From assembly GCF_029910095.1 (NCBI RefSeq), contig NZ_CP094526.1, forward strand, positions 1,674,001 through 1,738,000: a DNA stretch of 64,000 bases, written 5' to 3'. The DNA is from Bradyrhizobium sp. ISRA464. Lineage in GTDB: Bacteria; Pseudomonadota; Alphaproteobacteria; Rhizobiales; Xanthobacteraceae. The notes beneath the pieces were generated by a model, which worked only from the letters and a program-made list of their open reading frames with translations, searched no databases and was not told where the DNA came from. Positions 61,169 to 64,000 of this stretch are shown here, in pieces; the stretch's first letter is position 1; each line of letters starts with the position of its first letter. The translations under genes were made by a program, and so were the position numbers.

Positions 61169-63502
61169 GTGGCCAAAATTCATCATCAGATTGCGCAGGA
61201 GCTGGGGGTTCGCGACGAGCAGGTCGAGGCGGCGGTGACGCTGCTCGACGGTGGCGCCACGGTGCCGTTCATCGCGCGATACCGCAAGGAGCTCACCGGC
61301 GCGCTCGACGACGCACAGCTGCGCACGCTGGAAGAGCGCCTGACTTACTTGCGCGAGCTCGAGGAGCGCCGCACCGCGGTGCTCAATTCGATTCGCGAGC
61401 AGGGCAAGCTCGATGCGGCCCTCGAAGCCCAGATCATGGCCGCCGACAGCAAGGGCCGCCTCGAGGACATCTACCTGCCGTACAAGCCGAAGCGCCGCAC
61501 CAAGGCCGAGATCGCCAAGGAGGCGGGGCTCGAGCCGCTCGCCGACCTGCTGCTGGCGCACCCCGAGAGCGACCCGAACGAGGCCGCCGCACCCTTCGTC
61601 GATGCCGAGAAGCAGGTCGCCGATGCCGCCGCCGCGCTCGAAGGCGCGCGCGCGATCCTGGTCGAGCGCTTTGCCGAGGATGCCGATTTGATCGGCGCGC
61701 TCCGCGAGGAGATGTGGTCGAACGGCGTGATGGCCTCCACCGTGCGCGACGGCAAGAAGACCGAGGGCGAGAAGTTCAAGGACTATTTCGACTTCAGCGA
61801 GCCGCTGCCGAAGCTGCCGTCGCACCGCATCCTGGCGCTGTTTCGCGGCGAGAAGGAAGAGATCCTCGACCTTCAGATCAAGCCGGAGGCGCAGGCCCCC
61901 GCGGCCGGCGTGCCCAGCGCCTACGAATTGAAGATCATGCACCGCTTCGGCGTCTCCAACCAGGGTCGCAAGGGCGACAAGTGGCTGGCGGAGACCGTGC
62001 GCTGGGCCTGGCGCACCAAGATCCAGATCCATCTCAACATCGATCTGCGCATGCGGCTGTGGACCGCGGCCGAGACTGAGGCGGTGCGCGTGTTCGCCTC
62101 CAACCTGCGCGACCTCCTGCTGGCGGCGCCGGCCGGCGCACGCGCCACCATGGGGCTCGATCCCGGCTATCGCACCGGCGTCAAGGTCGCGGTGGTCGAT
62201 GCCACCGGCAAGGTGCTGGCGACGACCGCGATCTTCCCACACGAGCCGCAGCGGCGCTGGGACGAGGCGCTCGCCATTCTCGGCAAGCTTGCGATCGAGC
62301 ATGGCGTCGAGTTGATCGCGATCGGCAACGGCACCGCCTCGCGCGAGACCGACAAGCTCGCGACCGAATTGGTGAAGCGGCTGCCGGAGCGCAAGATGAC
62401 CAAGATCGTCGTCTCCGAAGCCGGCGCCTCGGTCTATTCGGCCTCGGCCTTTGCCTCGCAGGAACTGCCGGAGCTCGACGTCACCATGCGCGGCGCGGTC
62501 TCAATCGCGCGCCGCCTGCAGGATCCGCTGGCCGAGCTCGTCAAGATCGATCCGAAGGCGATCGGCGTCGGCCAGTATCAGCACGACCTCGGCGAGGCCA
62601 AGCTGGCGCGCTCGCTCGATGCCGTGGTGGAAGACTGCGTGAACGCGGTCGGCGTCGATGCCAACACCGCCTCCGTGCCGCTGCTCGCGCGCGTGTCGGG
62701 CATCGGCCAGGGGCTGGCGCAGAGCATCGTGCAGCACCGCGACGCCAACGGCCCGTTCAAGTCCCGCAAGGCGCTGAAGGACGTGCCGCGGCTCGGGCCG
62801 AAGGCGTTCGAGCAATGCGCGGGCTTCCTGCGCATCAACAATGGCGAGGACCCGCTCGATACGTCGGGCGTGCATCCGGAATCCTATCCGGTGGTCCGGC
62901 GCATCCTGGAAGCAACCAAGAGCGACATCAAGGCGCTGATCGGCAACGCCGACGTCGTGCGCCAGCTCAAGCCGCAGGCCTTCGTCGACGACACGTTTGG
63001 TCTTCCGACCGTCACCGACATCCTGCGCGAACTGGAAAAGCCCGGCCGCGATCCGCGTCCGGCGTTCAAGGCCGCGGTGTTCAAGGAAGGCGTCGAGGAG
63101 GTCAAGGACCTCAAGAAGGGCATGATCCTCGAGGGCACGGTGACCAACGTTGCGGCGTTCGGCGCCTTCGTCGATATCGGCGTGCACCAGGACGGCCTCG
63201 TGCACATCTCGGCGATGTCCAGGAACTTCATCAAGGACCCGCGCGAGGTGGTGAAGCCGGGCGACATCGTCAAGGTGAAGGTGCTGGACGTCGAGGTCGC
63301 GCGCAAGCGCATCGCATTGACGCTGCGCCTCGACGACGAGATCGGACCGAAGAAGGACACCGGCGGATCGTCGCGCGATTTTTCGCGCGGCAAGATGTCG
63401 TCATCGGCGCCGCGCCGACCGCAGGAGCAGTCCGGCGGTGGTGCGCTCGCCGAAGCCCTGCGCCGCGCCGCCGAGAAGAGCGGGCGCGGCAAGCCGACCT
63501 GA
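61169..63502 (+). CDS. tex: Tex-family transcription accessory protein
   Basis: A 777-residue RNA-binding protein. The N-terminal helical Tex domain (about 1-200) has [17 protein letters not shown] and [21 protein letters not shown] YqgF/RNase-H-like fold starts at [16 protein letters not shown] (about 330). Helix-hairpin-helix motifs include [17 protein letters not shown]. An S1 RNA-binding domain is at [20 protein letters not shown] (about 650) to [16 protein letters not shown]. The tail is Arg/Ser/Gly-rich and disordered. The start is a GTG ([10 protein letters not shown]). It is the last gene before the second IS91-type element. Confidence 0.95.
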   Translation: MAKIHHQIAQELGVRDEQVEAAVTLLDGGATVPFIARYRKELTGALDDAQLRTLEERLTYLRELEERRTAVLNSIREQGKLDAALEAQIMAADSKGRLEDIYLPYKPKRRTKAEIAKEAGLEPLADLLLAHPESDPNEAAAPFVDAEKQVADAAAALEGARAILVERFAEDADLIGALREEMWSNGVMASTVRDGKKTEGEKFKDYFDFSEPLPKLPSHRILALFRGEKEEILDLQIKPEAQAPAAGVPSAYELKIMHRFGVSNQGRKGDKWLAETVRWAWRTKIQIHLNIDLRMRLWTAAETEAVRVFASNLRDLLLAAPAGARATMGLDPGYRTGVKVAVVDATGKVLATTAIFPHEPQRRWDEALAILGKLAIEHGVELIAIGNGTASRETDKLATELVKRLPERKMTKIVVSEAGASVYSASAFASQELPELDVTMRGAVSIARRLQDPLAELVKIDPKAIGVGQYQHDLGEAKLARSLDAVVEDCVNAVGVDANTASVPLLARVSGIGQGLAQSIVQHRDANGPFKSRKALKDVPRLGPKAFEQCAGFLRINNGEDPLDTSGVHPESYPVVRRILEATKSDIKALIGNADVVRQLKPQAFVDDTFGLPTVTDILRELEKPGRDPRPAFKAAVFKEGVEEVKDLKKGMILEGTVTNVAAFGAFVDIGVHQDGLVHISAMSRNFIKDPREVVKPGDIVKVKVLDVEVARKRIALTLRLDDEIGPKKDTGGSSRDFSRGKMSSSAPRRPQEQSGGGALAEALRRAAEKSGRGKPT

Positions 63503-63581
63503 GGGGTGTGCTCATAGAACGAGGGTGTCCGCCTTCTCGATGAAAGCGGACATGCTCTGACGACCTCGTAACGACGCCTTC

Positions 63582-64000
63582 TGTGAAGGGTTTCGGATGC
63601 CGGCCGTTTGAGGGACAGCGCCGCGCATTCGGCGGCCGGCGTCCGAAAGCCTCCAAGGGAGGAAACCGCGGGTAAGGGAACGTAAGGCTGTGCGGCCGGG
63701 ACTATGGGGATTTGAGCGCCGCGGGCGAGATGGCTGATTTGAATCGAGCCGATGCAGCGGGTTGTTCGACGGTTGAGCGGCTGACGAACGGGCCACGGGT
63801 GGCATCGAACTCCATAATTTGTCCGTCGATTTGCGACGGCTGGGGGAAATCTGAGCGCGCTCTGCCGTGGCCGGTCGAGAGCCAGCGGGCACGACGAGCA
63901 GATTTGCAGGATTGAGACGTGATCATGAGGTGTCGATCCTGATGCGGTTCATTGGAGCTGTCGGCCGATGCCGCGGCGTTGCACCGCGCGCGAAAACCTC
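63582..64000 (-). mobile_element. IS91-type element, copy 2 (cut by window end)
   Basis: 419 bases identical to 19896-20314: the noncoding origin-side end and the last ~78 bases of the transposase gene (stop at about 63923 on the minus strand). Orientation equals copy 1. The rest of the element continues beyond the window. Confidence 0.95.
63582..64000. repeat. 419-bp exact direct repeat, copy 2
   Basis: Exact copy of 19896-20314, offset 43,686 bases. It begins 79 bases after the tex stop codon. Confidence 0.97.

Overview
The window reads as chromosome of an alphaproteobacterium of the Bradyrhizobium/Nitrobacter/Rhodopseudomonas group (Nitrobacteraceae). The evidence is high GC, a short dimer-type chlorite-dismutase-like protein that keeps the His/Arg spacing known from Nitrobacter winogradskyi, rhizobial-type housekeeping genes (dnaG, rpoD, rpoH, rluD, tex), and several families of intergenic palindromes of the kind scattered through Bradyrhizobium genomes. 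No rRNA, CRISPR array or replication origin was seen. One tRNA gene, tRNA-Glu(CUC), is present.

Layout. 1-15.9 kb is core: an AraC regulator (cut by the window edge), N-formylglutamate amidohydrolase, a transglutaminase-like remnant, a gamma-glutamylcyclotransferase fold protein, a Cld-family heme protein, dnaG-rpoD, a SnoaL-like protein, a lytic transglycosylase, an FRG-domain protein, a response regulator, a LysE exporter, a 23-residue lysine-rich microprotein, a GGDEF cyclase and a cell-wall amidase. 15.9-22.5 kb is an insertion-sequence cluster: two IS110-family elements, a 190-bp inverted-repeat unit, and an IS91-type element carrying a tyrosine recombinase plus a HUH transposase. The first 419 bp of a second IS91 copy sit at the right edge of the window in the same orientation, so two direct copies bracket about 41 kb.

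22.5-31 kb is core and metabolic: rpoH, rluD, a small membrane protein, then a periplasmic oxidation locus (Tat-exported Rieske protein, a PQQ dehydrogenase with an Asp-x-Asp pattern that suggests lanthanide use, and a convergent two-subunit molybdenum hydroxylase). 31.26-34.37 kb is a small decayed island in the 3' end of tRNA-Glu. It has a 15-bp att duplication, a 5'-truncated integrase, an HNH nuclease gene, a reverse transcriptase that ends before its catalytic Y-x-D-D motif, and an intact trypsin-like protease. This is the most unusual part of the window and looks like the remains of a defence-type cargo.

34.4-41.1 kb is mixed accessory DNA: a divergent MFS/TetR pair with a 20-bp operator dyad, a small membrane protein, an alpha/beta-hydrolase to DUF2971 chimera, a phage-like HGG-motif gene pair, a membrane protein, and a SEC-C protein. 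41.4-45.2 kb is a surface-glycan group (GT-C transferase, DUF2304, GT2, methyltransferase). 45.6-50.5 kb holds a CBS protein, a YbaK deacylase, two tiny secreted proteins and a TadG/TadE/TadE trio. 50.5-63.5 kb holds a DUF347 membrane protein, a BisC-like molybdoenzyme, an MHS-type transporter, a UPF0182 protein, an aldo-keto reductase/lactonase pair and tex.

All product names come from reading motifs and family patterns by eye. No database search was run, so names without catalytic motifs are less certain than those with them.
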